Source: Hormiphora californensis (taxonomy: Eukaryota > Ctenophora > Tentaculata > Cydippida > Pleurobrachiidae). Taken from it: DNA of 64,000 nt. Positions 33,644 to 45,299 of this stretch are shown here, piece after piece; within the stretch, counting starts at the first letter, position 1, and every line of letters begins with the position of its first letter. A model generated the notes under the pieces. It had not been told where the DNA came from. It ran no database searches and worked only from the letters and a program-made list of their open reading frames with translations. The translations under genes and the position numbers were made by a program. The DNA lies in NCBI GenBank assembly GCA_020137815.1, contig CM035354.1:1374146-1438145 (forward strand), in the 5' to 3' direction.

Positions 33644-36600
33644 ATGGGTAAACAAGAAGCCGGGGGTCTGAGGAGTTTTGTGGCGGGAGGTACTGGTGGG
33701 GTGTGCTGTGTTGCTTCTGGACAACCATTCGATACCATCAAGGTATGAATGATGATATATCATCTGACCCCCTGTGACTTCGTAACCAAGGTATGAATGA
33801 TAATATACATCACCATACATCACCCACCTATAGTATCTTAGGTGGAAGACCTCTTTTTGTATTTACTAACACACCAATAACTCTCTGTTACTCCCCAACA
33901 ACTGCGTTAACCAATAATTTCTCCCCCAGGTCCGAATGCAAAACCAGGTCGGCGGTGCGCTCTACAAAAATAGTATTGATTGTACTGTAAAGACCATACG
34001 GAATGAGGTGAGAACTGAGACAATCCGCCATTAAATTCAACCATCTAATTATCAGATAATCGCAGTGTTTGTTCTATTTAGGTTTTCAACCCGCCCTGTG
34101 TAACATTTCAGGGATTTTTCGCCCTCTACAAAGGGATGGCAGCACCCCTCGTAGGAGTAGTCCCTATATTTGCTGTTAACTTCCTCGGCTATTCCCACGG
34201 CAAGAGTCTTCAGCTTATGAACTCTAAAAGCCAAACTCTGAGGTTAGTAATGCATTGTTAGGTGTGCTGCTTCTCTCAGACTCAGGAGTAGAAAGGATTA
34301 TAAAAAGAGATGCGTAGTTTTTCAAATAAACGGGTCAATATGAAATTATTATTCAAGAATATAATAAGCGCTATTGCTTTACACCTGGTGGCTTTTCTCT
34401 TGTTCTATAGAGTACAATTCCATGCTGATGAGTTAGACTAGTTTTTATTCAAAGGAAAACTGAGTTTTCTCTTAAAATAAACACTAGTCTAATATAATAT
34501 GGAGTAATCTCATGGTAATATTCGACATTATCTCCTATAATAGTTAAATTATGATATAGTGGTCAATGTGGTGTCATGATGTAGTTTATAGGTCCTTGGT
34601 CATCTAGTTCATTAAAAGGGCACATAGGATGGTAAATTTGAATTATCGTTAGACAGATCAATAATTGTTATAGACTAAGATCAGTAACTATTACACGTGA
34701 CTCAGTATAATTGTCGGGAAGATATAGACGTATTATTGAAGCTTCACACACATGAAGTTCCTGTCACCCACATCATTACCATTTCACTTGCCATTCTACG
34801 CCCGGTGTATCTAAGACAGCCGACATACTGGGAGTATATTTCATGTAGCATTTCTCATGATTACCATCCTATTCTCCCTATTTTCCTACATTTTGCCACC
34901 CATTTCTCACCCCCCTCCCCCATTTCTCACCCTCCCTTCCTCCCCCATTTCTCACCCTCCCTCCCTCAGTCCGTTACAACATGGTTTTGCTGGTTCTCTG
35001 GGGGGCCTCTACATGACTGCCCTGATAGCTCCTGGTGAACGGATCAAGTGTCTGCTTCAGGTATTAAACTAGGGCAGTATTAGAGAGGGAGCTACCATGG
35101 TTATTAGTACCGGGATATCAAGAGGGCGGGTGGTGGAGGCCAAGAGAGGCCGAGAGAGAGAGAAGTGCGTTGTGGGCCTAATTAGTAGTTGGTGCGTTGT
35201 GGGTGAGCCATCGGCACCCTCTAACTCTGGACTCTGGAGAGAGAGAACCGTTCCCAGTTCCTACTCTGGAGAGAGAGAGAGATAGAGAGAGAGAACCGCA
35301 CAGCTTTCAATGAGACTCGACGTACCTCCCTCAAAAGCTGCTCAAAACTCTTTCTAATTGGTCTAGCCACACCTAGCCATACTATGATGTAATTTAACAG
35401 TAGTTTTCCACCAACACCACCAGTAGGACTGGCACCACACTGGGAAATGGCCCCAGATCATTGGCCTGCTGGTACCACTTCTCAGTTCTCACTCCCTCCT
35501 AGATCCAGACGACTGGTCCTGCTAAGTACAGCGGTCCCCCTCCCTCCCTCCCAGATCTAACTAACAGATCTAATTCCCTCTTCCCTCCTAGATCCAGACG
35601 ACTGGTCCTGCTAAGTACAGCGGTCCAATGACCCCATTCCCTCTAACTAACAGATCTAATTCCCTCTTCCTTCCTAGATCCAGACGACTGGTGCTGCTAA
35701 ATATAGTGGTCCCCCTCCCTCCCTCCCAGATCCAACTAACAGATCTAATTCCCTCTTCCCTCCTAGATCCAGACGACTGGTCCTGCTAAGTACAGCGGTC
35801 CCCCTCCCTCCCTCCCAGATCCAACTAGCAGATATAATTCCCTCTTCCCTCCCCTTCCTAGATCCAGACGACTGGTCCTGCTAAGTACAGCGGTCCAATG
35901 GATGTACTAAAGCAGAGTTACAGGGAGGGAGGAATAAGGAATGTAATGCGAGGAACAGTCATTACCGCTGTCAGAGGTACAAATATTAATAATATTAATA
36001 ATTAATACTAGTGTAATACAAATACTATTTAATACAAAATGCAACTTACAAGTGAGGTCCAATCTTGTTCCCTAATATTAGATAATAGATAGATGTACAT
36101 GAGTGACACTCATTGAGTGTTGAATCGATGTTCCATTTAAAATCTTTCTCAGACTCTCTGTCACCAATACATATACTCCATTACCCCCCTCCCATCCAGA
36201 TATGCCAGCCTCATTCTGCTAACAGTGACCTATTCCCCCATCCAGATATGCCAGCCTCAGGGTGCTACTTTGCTGCGTATGAGCTGACTAAATCCAGATT
36301 TAGGGCGGCTAATGGCAGTGATGATCTCGCGTTCTGGCAAGTGCTTGTTGCTGGCGGGTTCGCTGGGTGGGCTAACTGGGCCTGGGGTATCGCCCCTGAT
36401 GTTGTGAAGACTAGATACCAGACAGCCCCTGAGGGGAAATACAAGAGTGCCATGAGCGTAGTTCCTGAACTGGTATGTGTGGTTTGGTGTTACCACGTGT
36501 TGTACAGTACACGTGTTGTGTGTAATTGTGTACCTTGTAGTTACACAAACTATTAAATGGCTGTCATTGTTTCTGTAGTAGTGGCAGCTGTACACACAGT

Positions 36601-37162
36601 ACTGTGTATTTTATTCAATTTGTTTTTTAGCATGTCATAATGCAGTAGAATTCCTCTCTTAGCTCATGTTAAAACTTGATTTATTTCTAACATCTCTCTC
36701 TCTCCGCAGTACAAGACGGAAGGTGTGAAAGGTTTCTTCAAAGGTCTCGGTCCCATTGCACTGCGAGCATGGCCTGCAAATGCGGTAAGATAAGGATTTT
36801 AGAAGTTGTATTGTGAAGTACCACTACCAAAGTTAACTTGGTACTTTTACTACCACCCCACCCATCATGCTTCCTGCTGGACCCCCCTATAATATTATGT
36901 TTCCCTCCCTGCGTGTAATATTTGCTGTTCCTACCCCCCTCATGCTTTCTCTAATACCCCCCCGTAATATGCTACCATCCCCAGCGTCAAGCTTGTAATA
37001 TGCTGTTCCTATCCCACCGGCCACCACCTCTTATGCTTTCTTCCCCCCCCCCCTGTAATATGCTGCCTCGCTAATAACGTCTCTTATTTTCAGTGTTGTA
37101 TGTTGGGATACGAGATGGCCCTCAAAGCTATGAATTGGGCCGCCCCCCTTCCTGAATACTGA
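33644..37162 (+). CDS. SLC25A20: Mitochondrial carnitine/acylcarnitine carrier, paralogue A, 8 exons
   Basis: SLC25A20-type carriers exchange acylcarnitine for carnitine across the inner mitochondrial membrane, feeding beta-oxidation. Exons are 33644-33742, 33930-34007, 34112-34242, 34970-35060, 35862-35976, 36246-36472, 36710-36784 and 37094-37162; they join in phase to 294 aa (human 301). The three carrier repeats show PFDTIKVRMQ (~28), [13 protein letters not shown] (~125) and [17 protein letters not shown] (~205), each with the P-x-(D/E)-x-x-(K/R) signature. [12 protein letters not shown] and QTAP(P/E)GKY are hallmarks of the carnitine carrier branch. The end [22 protein letters not shown] also fits. 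The acceptors of exons 5 and 6 lie in tandem duplications. A second paralogue faces it at 38782-41241. Confidence 0.92.
35512..35900. repeat. 79-95 bp repeat, five copies, over the acceptor of carrier A exon 5
   Basis: GATCCAGACGACTGGT occurs at 35512, 35591, 35677, 35766 and 35861. Each copy has CCTAG|ATCCAGACGACTGG plus about 20 more bases of exon 5 (encoding IQTTG(P/A)AKYSGP), followed in the first four by CCTCCCTCCC and GATC(T/C)AACTA. Only the last copy continues into the exon. The first four are potential acceptors that run into stops or intron sequence. Confidence 0.92.
36190..36265. repeat. Duplication over the acceptor of carrier A exon 6
   Basis: CATCCAGATATGCCAGCCTCA appears at about 36194 and 36239, about 45 bases apart. 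Both have CCATCCAG|ATATGCCAGCC; the second continues as exon 6, the first runs into TTCTGCTAAC. Confidence 0.85.
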
Positions 37163-37177
37163 TCTGATATAATGGAC

Positions 37178-37183
37178 AATAAA
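37178..37183 (+). promoter_or_regulatory. Polyadenylation signal of carrier A
   Basis: AATAAA 16 bases after the stop codon at 37160-37162, so the 3' UTR is short. Confidence 0.7.
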
Positions 37184-37199
37184 TTGGTTTAAAAAACAC

Positions 37200-38135
37200 T
37201 CTGTTGAATTATGTTGTATGTAGAATTCTGTTATTCAGAGGTGTTGACAAGTTTGAAGCGATGTGTTTTCTACGTGTTTTAGCCTACCCACGATGTGGAC
37301 CTTTTTGTATGTAATAGATCAATGTTTCGTCCAAAACCAATATTATTTCGTTTTCTAATTCGGGAACTGGGACATTGTGGCACGCGCCGCCGCCAAACCA
37401 ATATTTGACAGAACTCCCAGCGCGAGTTACTCACCTTCAAGACGCGCGCAGCAATGACGCAGAATCATTCCTGACTCTGGAATCTGTTGATTTTGTCGCA
37501 TCTGTGATCGTCTGCATTTTTCGTTAGTCGTTGCCAGTGACCCCAGTTTCTAATTTTAGCCTCCCTCTCTTGGTGGTCAGCAGGTGCATCACTTTAACGG
37601 GACATTAACTGAGTTGCAGTTTTTCCAAGTGGTACTTGAAACTATTAATCCGCTAAGTAGTGTCCACCTGTTTATATGGCAACTAGCCTTGCACTCTAAT
37701 TCATATCCCTCACACAATCCAACACACAACTATATAGGTTTTATTAAATCCAGCTCCAACACGTTACACAACTGTATATAGGTTTTATTAAATCCAGCTT
37801 TATAAAATCAATAACAGTAAAAACACACGATAAACATGATTTAAAAACACTAGGCCCCCTTTTTAGATTTCCCTAAAGAGTCTCTTCCCTTGTCGTCAAA
37901 TAAAATCTCGATCCCCCCACTGTCAGGCCAATGCTCTGCCCACAGTTCTCTCGCGGTCCGCGTGCAGAACATTTGAGAGAAATGAGAATAGGGTGTCATG
38001 CCAAATGCCAATGCTCTGACAGATCCCTCAGCAACCGATATCCGATAGAAGTAGTAAAATCTCAATGATCTCCTTAGTATGTCAAACTGTCAGAAGAACC
38101 CTAGTTGAAGTGAGTCCAACTGCAGAAGCTGGGAT
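37200..38135. other. Gap between the two carriers; unassigned open frame on the minus strand at 37850-38065
   Basis: No homology recognised. A 71-codon minus-strand frame ends in LFDDKGRDSLGKSKKGA and has a mildly gene-like charge pattern, but no acceptor, start context or family supports it. AATAAA-like motifs in minus orientation at about 37737-37785 could serve carrier B. GCGCG-rich words lie at 37378-37450. Confidence 0.35.
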
Positions 38136-38139
38136 GGTT

Positions 38140-38824
38140 GCTATGGTGACAGGAAGGTTGCTATGGTGACAGGATCTGATATTGCTGCTGTATCGATCAC
38201 ACAGTGGAGTATAGTTGCTATGGTTGCTATGGTAACAGGATGCTGCTACACAGTCGAGTATAGTTGGTGTTTGGTAGCTGCAGTGGGAGGTTGCTATGGT
38301 GACAGGATGCTGCTACACAGTGGAGTATAGTTGGTGTTTGGTAGCTGCAGTGGGAGGTTGCTATAGTGACAGGATGCTGCTACACAGTGGAGTATAGTTG
38401 GTGTTTGGTAGCTGCAGTGGGAGGTTGCTGTGGTGACAGGATGCTGCTACACAGTGGAGTATAGTTGGTGTTTGGTAGCTGCAGTGGGAGGTTGCTATAG
38501 TGACAGGATGCTGCTACACAGTGGAGTATAGTTGGTGTTTGGTAGCTGCAGTGGGAGGTTGCTATGGTGACAGGATGCTGCTACACAGTGGAGTATAGTT
38601 GGTGTTTGGTAGCTACAGTGGGAGGTTGCTATGGTGACAGGATGCTGCTACACAGTGGAGTATAGTTGGTGTTTGGTAGCTGCAGTGGGAGGTTGCTATG
38701 GTGACAGGATGCTGCTACACAGTGGAGTATAGTTGGTGTTTGGTAGCTGCAGTGGGAGGTTGCTATGGTGACAGGATGCTGCTACACAGTGGAGTATAGT
38801 TGGTGTTTGGTAGCTGCAGTGGGT
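38140..38824. repeat. 67 bp minisatellite containing the stop codon of carrier B
   Basis: About nine copies of a 67-base unit (GCTGCTACACAGTGGAGTAT, AGTTGGTGTTTGGTAGCTGC, AGTGGGAGGTTGCTATGGTG, ACAGGAT). The copy at the right edge (38782-38824) lies in the last exon of carrier B and encodes its final residues and TAG stop. The other copies then form the 3' UTR. Copies differ at only a few positions; divergence rises toward 38140. Confidence 0.92.
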
Positions 38825-41241
38825 AAATACTTTTTCCATGCCTGCATCACTAGATCATACACCACCAAACACACCTGGAGATTGGGGTCATTATTTATTA
38901 TTTAATCATTATTGTCCATGATAGTGGGCCCGATTTAGTGAGTGAACAAGCATACTACTAGTATCCGGATTCCAAAAGTGGGTATAATCCGGTGGTGAAT
39001 GGTGATTATCACCTGTTTGTCACCATGGCAACAAGATAGTGGCGTTCCTCAAAGTGCAGTATAGGTACTCACCCCGTTTGCGAGGAATGCCCTCATCCCA
39101 CTGGGAGCGAAACCCTTGAAAAATGCTCCTGGTCCTTCACGGCGGTACTGAAACATATAAATGTTGTTGATTGTTGATAGAAATGTGTCATTCGTGGATT
39201 GTACACTTCCAGAGATCTCCAGGGGATCTTGGGAGGTGCAAGGGAGGTTGTTACTGAACTCAGCTCAGGCCCTTTCAACAACTACATTTCCTTGCCTCCT
39301 TGGTGACATATAGACACCTGGTGCGACCCCCCGCAGTGCGACCCCCCGCACACAGGTGTCGGCTCCGCCCCAAAAAGGGTCGTTTCTTTCAAGGGATGTT
39401 GCACGCGATCCACTGGGTACCGAACCTTTTTTAGGGGGCGGAGCCGACACCTGTGTGCGGGGGTTCGCACCAGGTGTCAATGTCACCAACATATTTTCCT
39501 AGATGTTCTCCGGAACTTTCTCTTTACTCTGAACTCCTTGACGCACCATGTCAAACTAACAAACGTCCATGAAGTTTTCAGTGATAACTGCAGGTTCGCC
39601 CTGCACTTCTTGAATTTCAGTCACGAGTGCTGCACAAATGCACTAGCGATATACAACCTTGCAGTCTTCTTATCTAACCCACGCCTTTTAAAAACTTGCT
39701 ATACGAGATATAAGTTGGGATGTGGGAATGCACTCCACCCCTAGTGCATTGCACAATGTACATTATGTACAATGTACAGTACAATGTATATTGTATAATG
39801 TACAGATTGTACACATTGTCCAGCCCTCGAGGAACAAAACATGTTAGATTTGTTTAGCACAGCTTCAATTATAGTGTGTACCTACCAATTACCACTACCA
39901 CTGCATTTACCAATTCTGGTGCCACGTCAAGGAATGAGTTATATTTCCCGGGGGGTGCAGTTTGGAACTTGGTCTTTAACACATCCGGAGGGACTCCCCA
40001 CAGCCACATTGCCATTCCTCCCAATCCCCCAGCTAGCATTACAGAAGAAGAGGTCTCACCGTACCGCTGTGTGGTGGCTTGATAAAGGACGTAGAACAAG
40101 CCAGAGCCAGGTACATCTGAAGAATGGGGTATTGGGGAAATATTGGGTACTATTGGGTGATATTAGGATATATTGGGTACTATTGGGTGATATTAGGAAT
40201 GGTGTGTTATCTAAGTAAGTAAGTAGAGATGAACGCCGTGGTTTACTAATCAATAAGTAATTACCCCTGAGAGCTGTGACAAAAGTTCCTCGGAAGACCT
40301 GTCGTAGTCCTCCCGTCCTGAGTGTCTGTCTCAACACATCCACCGGCCCACTATACTGTCGGTGTGCCTTTCTTTTGTCTGTCTGTAACTGTATAGAAAC
40401 GAGGGGTCAGGCCGTTATTTAGGGTGCAGATACTAAACCCATTGCATCATGGGCCCATAGGATCTATGGCATAGAAACGAGGGGTCAGGCCATTATTTAG
40501 GGTGGATAGATCTACATGGGTATCATACCCTTTCTGGATATTAGACATTGGACATTGGATAAGGCGATATAATTGAGCGCAAAGGCTCGTGTTCCTTCTA
40601 TCTTACCTGTAGTAAGCACTTGACTCTCTCCCCGGGAGCAATAATGAATGTCATGTATACCCCTGCCCAGAGACCCCCAATCCCATGATTCAGCACTCCC
40701 ATCTCCTCTCGACCCAAGACGTGCTGCTGGAACCGGATCATGTGATCGTGACCCAGGAACCACACTGCTGAATATGGGATGCATGCCAGGAGAGGTGTTG
40801 ACATGCCCTTGTAGAGCGCTCTAGGTCCCTCTCGGGTAACGGTCTTCCGGAGACAATCAAGGGAGGATCTGTAGACGGAGCCCTTGACTTGGTTCTGCAT
40901 ACGCACCTGCGCCGGGGAATAAGGATTGTTATACTCATAGGGGCCGTACTTAGTGTTTCATGGATCTCCTTTTCCCTAACTGGAAGTTAATCCTTTCTTC
41001 TATAATGTAAAACTATAGCTGCTAGTAAAAACAAGGAACAATATGGAACACTCTAGTGTTTTGAATGTTAGTAAACCTACCTTGATGGTATCGAAGGGTT
41101 GTCCGGTGACAAGAAATGCTAAGTTAGTAAACCTACCTTGATTGTATCGAAGGGTTGCCCGGTGACAAGGAATGCAGCACCACTGATTCCACCCGCAACA
41201 AAAGATCTGATCCCTGTCGGGTCATCCTCAGCAATCCCCAT
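38782..41241 (-). CDS. SLC25A20: Mitochondrial carnitine/acylcarnitine carrier, paralogue B, 6 exons
   Basis: Second carrier of the SLC25A20 type. Exons on the minus strand are 41241-41137, 40906-40607, 40382-40265, 40116-39911, 39147-39073 and 38874-38782, joining in phase to 298 aa. Signatures are PFDTIKVRMQ, APGERVKCLLQ and PPDVLKTKFQTAPPGKY, followed by KGFAPSGMRAFLANG. The final exon reads VCLVVYDLVMQAWKKYLP and then an unusual tail, TAATKHQLYSTV, which lies in a minisatellite. Its 300-base exon 2 equals exons 2, 3 and 4 of paralogue A added together (78, 131 and 91), and the other junctions match, so two introns were lost or gained cleanly. The donor of exon 1 is duplicated. Divergence from A is high, so the duplication is old or substrate use differs. 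Confidence 0.88.
39262..39488. mobile_element. Foldback MITE 'GGTGACATAGACACCTGG' in an intron of carrier B
   Basis: The left end GGTGACATATAGACACCTGG and the right end complement GGTGACATTGACACCTGG are inverted; inside, GGGTCG... and CACAGGTGTCGGCTCCGCCC mirror each other. A second member lies at 62893-63141. Confidence 0.75.
39745..39825. repeat. Short AT/GT repeat (ACAATGTA)n
   Basis: Degenerate repetitions of ACAATGTACA and ATTGTATAATG. Simple sequence; no function inferred. Confidence 0.6.
40395..40510. repeat. Tandem duplication of ~78 bp in carrier B intron 2
   Basis: ATAGAAACGAGGGGTCAGGC then C(G/A)TTATTTAGGGTG occurs at about 40393 and 40471. Nearby, at 40128-40200, TATTGGGTACTATTGGGTGA is repeated twice beside the exon 4 acceptor. 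Confidence 0.8.
41075..41176. repeat. 56 bp duplication over the donor of carrier B exon 1
   Basis: The segment ACCTACCTTGAT(T/G)GTATCGA with AGGGTTG(C/T)CCGGTGACAAG occurs at 41075 and 41131. On the minus strand both copies read TTCGATAC(A/C)ATCAAG|GTAGGT, so the exon end and its donor are duplicated. Use of the distal donor would add a short stretch that meets a stop. Confidence 0.9.
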
Positions 41242-41477
41242 GTAAAATCTCTGTGTCGGTTGACGTTATCCCACCATTACTTCAAACACACAGAGGAGCT
41301 AACACACGCGGGGGGACCTGCTCCTTCATAAAACATGTCAATGTCAATGGAAAAATAATTCGAAAATGTCTGACTAGATGTATCACAGTGTATTTACACT
41401 AAAAACGAGCTAAAAGCAGACGAATCTAATAATAAACTGTATGTCGCTCAGATGCAGTCTATAATAGCACTTCCTTG

Positions 41478-42317
<840 letters not shown>

Positions 42318-42481
42318 ATGGCCCTCCAAAGACTCACTGCCTCTATGTTCCGCGGGGCAAGGTCCGTTGCCACTGTTGGTGCTGTATCTGAGGGAGTGTT
42401 TGGTGCTGTATCCCTGGAGCCTGAGGGTGTGTTTGATGGAGAGAGGCTGGTCCTGCATCACGAGTCTCGCTATCTCTGCAG
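42318..42481 (+). CDS. Putative first exon of a carnitine-synthesis dioxygenase gene
   Basis: ATG at 42318 opens 54 codons and two bases, ending TGCAG|GTGAGT. The peptide starts MALQRLTASMFRGARSVATV, Arg-rich and without acidic residues, like a mitochondrial presequence. It ends with GVFDGERLVLHHESRYLCR, resembling the start of the N-terminal domain that precedes YVWLRD in trimethyllysine and gamma-butyrobetaine dioxygenases. The phase fits the exon at 62499 (AG|G TTT GAC), but about 80-90 residues of the family, including the zinc-binding WLRDxC segment, would then be missing. I infer the exons are of one gene with further unseen exons, or that this exon starts another gene. Confidence 0.5.
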
Positions 42482-43027
42482 GTGAGTGTGATAGTATAGG
42501 ATGGGTGGGGGTGGGCCCCTGGGTTGTGGGTAGTGAGTGATATAGACCCGGCCACTATGAGTGAGTGATGGTATATTGGGGAAGCTAGGACCCTATTTGG
42601 CCACATTGATGCCTGAGTGAGATCGAGGTCGCGCAGCGACCGAGATCGATCTCACATCTATTCTTCGCGGAGCGAGAATAGGTTGCAATGGAGCCAAGGA
42701 CCCTATAATTTATAGGGCCTATATAGCTATAGTATAATATGGCTATAGTATTACTATTACATACAAATAACACAAAAAATTCAACTTTTCTGATTCAGAA
42801 TATTGATATTATCTTCATCGAGTATGTACTAAATTAATTCATTAGTACATGATACTAACATTTTTACATAAAAACACGTCATTTGAAATACAAATACAAA
42901 TACAAATACTTATAAATTGTTTTGTTTTTATTCCATTTCTGCTGTTTTTTAATAAAAGAAATTGTAATAGGTAGTTTGGAAGATCTAGTAGGCCGCACAA
43001 TTTTGACCGCCAATTTTGATGGTTACA

Positions 43028-43519
43028 TTAATTCATCTGCTGTACGATCGTTGCTTGTTGAGTTCCATCCTCCGCATTTACGTATACCACCGATTGATTT
43101 GATGCACCGCCCGCTCTATTCATATCATGGGCCATTTTCACATTGACAGATAGCAGTACCACTACTGCAACAAGGATGGTAAACAGGACCAGGTAAAACA
43201 ACCAGTCAACTTCAACGGATTCAACCGATATTATAAGTGGGAGAAGGATGACAATGGGCGTGAGAAGCTGCAGAACGGCTGCCACGAGAGCAATAATTGA
43301 CATGATGAGTTGACCCTGAGGAGATAATTTCATGCACTGCACGACAATCATTGCAATACAGAGTCCACCAGTTATCAGCGGGAGAAGAGCATAGAAAAAA
43401 AGTAGAAGTATACCATAAATGGTCAAGATACTATAAATGGCCATGGCCCCTACCAGAATCACCTCTATTCCAAGTGAAACTGAACAAAGTGTTATCCCCA
43501 CTTTCCTCTTCGTCTCCAT
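43028..43519 (-). CDS. Unknown four-helix membrane protein, single exon
   Basis: A complete 163 aa frame starting METKRKVGITLCSVSLGIEV. It has four hydrophobic stretches at about residues 8-30, 34-60, 68-98 and 104-126, the last ending VVVLLSVNVKM, then a polar Gln-rich tail (NAEDGTQQATIVQQMN). Cys and Met flank the loops but there is no CCG motif, so it is not a tetraspanin. It resembles MARVEL or MS4A-type four-span proteins only in layout. It is intronless and lies, on the opposite strand, inside the proposed long first intron of the dioxygenase gene. Either an expressed retrogene or a lineage-specific protein; the length of the clean frame and its composition argue against chance. Confidence 0.6.
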   Translation of the reverse strand: METKRKVGITLCSVSLGIEVILVGAMAIYSILTIYGILLLFFYALLPLITGGLCIAMIVVQCMKLSPQGQLIMSIIALVAAVLQLLTPIVILLPLIISVESVEVDWLFYLVLFTILVAVVVLLSVNVKMAHDMNRAGGASNQSVVYVNAEDGTQQATIVQQMN

Positions 43520-43679
43520 GGCCTAAATAGTTGAGTAATGGTAATTAGACACATTTTGTAGGGGGTCATTAACAGTAGAGCTGGTAGCGGAGAAACGGTT
43601 TTCAAGAATGGTGCGCTTTTGAACCGTTTTGGGGGGGGTTCCAACCTATTTTTTGTATGTTTGTACGGAAAAAAACAGG

Positions 43680-43752
43680 TTTTTCCTCAAACAAAAAAAT
43701 ACAAAAAAATACAAAAAAAATACAAAAAAATACAAAAAAATACAAAAAAATA
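43680..43752. repeat. (ACAAAAAAAT)n A-rich repeat
   Basis: Seven or so copies of TACAAAAAAA with variable A number. Simple sequence. Confidence 0.85.
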
Positions 43753-44148
43753 AAATCAGTTTTTAATGGTAATTTACCATTATTGTTCGAACTTTTACTG
43801 TTTATACATTCTTCCACGCTATTTCACGCAATTTAGCACAAAATAAATATGTATAGGGCTGTCATGGTCAGGCCAATGCTCTGCCAGATATAGGGCCTAT
43901 AACTGTTCATATAATAATAATAAAAAATAATAATAAAGTCTACCGATTTAAGATCTACCGAGAAAATTAACCCATAAAATATTACTAGGTATTTAAAATT
44001 TCCCGAGATAAAGTTAGACTTGATCTTGAATATTCTTGGGTCAATATTTCTTGGGTCTTGGGTCTAGGGTCTAGGGACATGTCAATTGTGATTGTAACTT
44101 TTTCTTATCTTCGTGGGACGTTTAATTAGGTGACATGACCACCTACTA

Positions 44149-45008
44149 CAGTCGGACCCCGATTTAACGGCACCCTCGGGGGAAAGGGTTTTGTCCGTTA
44201 AATCGGGGTGTCCGTTAAATCGGGGTAGAGCATATTTGGCCCCTAAAACCCTATTTTTGTCCAAAATGCTATACTAAAACACCTCTAAGCTGTTAAATGC
44301 AATGTCTATGTATTGATTACATGATCATTTCTGATTAGAAAAAGAAAGTAGTTTCAAAATAATTTCAAAATAAGTTAAAAAAACTTTCTAAGGTACTACC
44401 AATATCAACCACGTCCGAATCGTTTATCGAATCAATGCATCTCATCGCATGTCTTGCTGCTAATTAGACGAACCGATACTTGATACCATGCCGAATCGGG
44501 GCACTTTAAGCGGGGTGAGGAAGAATTTGAATTTCAAAAAATATTTTTCTCTGAAAATTCATGGAGAGCACCGATCAAAGCATTGACAATCATTCTGTAA
44601 AATTTTGCAAAAAAAAGTCATGAAAATTTTTCAAAGGTAACTCAACCACGTCCGAATCGTGTTTCGAATCAATGCATCTTATCGCACGTCCTGTCGCTAA
44701 TTAGACGGTTCGAAACGAACCGATACGTGATCCCCATGAGGCCAGTTTAACAAGCGTCAAAATTGCGATTCGATGGGCCTCATGGGGATCACATATCTGT
44801 TCGTTTCGAAACGTCTAATTACCGGCAAGACATGCAATAAGATGCACCGATTCGAAACACGATTCGGACGTGGTTTTTCAACAACAAAAAATTCAAAAAA
44901 ATTCAAAAAAAAATTCAAAAAAAAAGTTCAAAAAATTTTGGGAGAAATTTATCCTGCCGTTAAATCGGGGTGCCGCTAAATCGGGGGCCGTTAAATCGGG
45001 GTCCGACT
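44149..45008. mobile_element. 860 bp pogo/Tigger-like foldback element
   Basis: The ends CAGTCGGACCCCGATTTAAC and the complement of GTTAAATCGGGGTCCGACTG form terminal inverted repeats, flanked by TA. Near both ends the word CCGTTAAATCGGGGT is repeated two to three times. The middle has a direct repeat of CACGTCCGAATCG(T) (at about 44411 and 44650) and an inverted copy near 44865. No transposase, so non-autonomous. A smaller relative lies at 20224-20382. Confidence 0.85.
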
Positions 45009-45073
45009 GTACCTAGTGAGTAGTGAGTGATATATCTTGGTCAGGATTGAACAGTTTGCAATGCAGTATACCG

Positions 45074-45123
45074 TATTATTATAGGGTATATTAAACTGCA
45101 GTTTAATATACCCTATAATAATA
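45074..45123. repeat. Perfect 50 bp palindrome
   Basis: TATTATTATAGGGTATATTA then AACTG is followed by its exact complement; the centre is CTGCAG at 45096-45101. No loop. May be the fused ends of a tiny foldback element. Confidence 0.8.
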
Positions 45124-45299
45124 GGAGGGGTTGCCAAGTGGTTTAAAATATGCGTCGTGCATGATCTAAAAGGTTTATCAGCTACATATATCATGCATAT
45201 ATCATGTCAAAGCTATCATATATCCTCCGCCTCACTCGGACTCTGATGTATATTTATATTTGAACTCTAAAATTTAACCTCCTACAGATATGCAGGACG

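Noticed and set aside
37850-38065. A 71-codon minus-strand frame as the last exon of carrier B
   Set aside because: The true last exon at 38874-38782 keeps the carrier family ending and phase; this frame has no carrier similarity.
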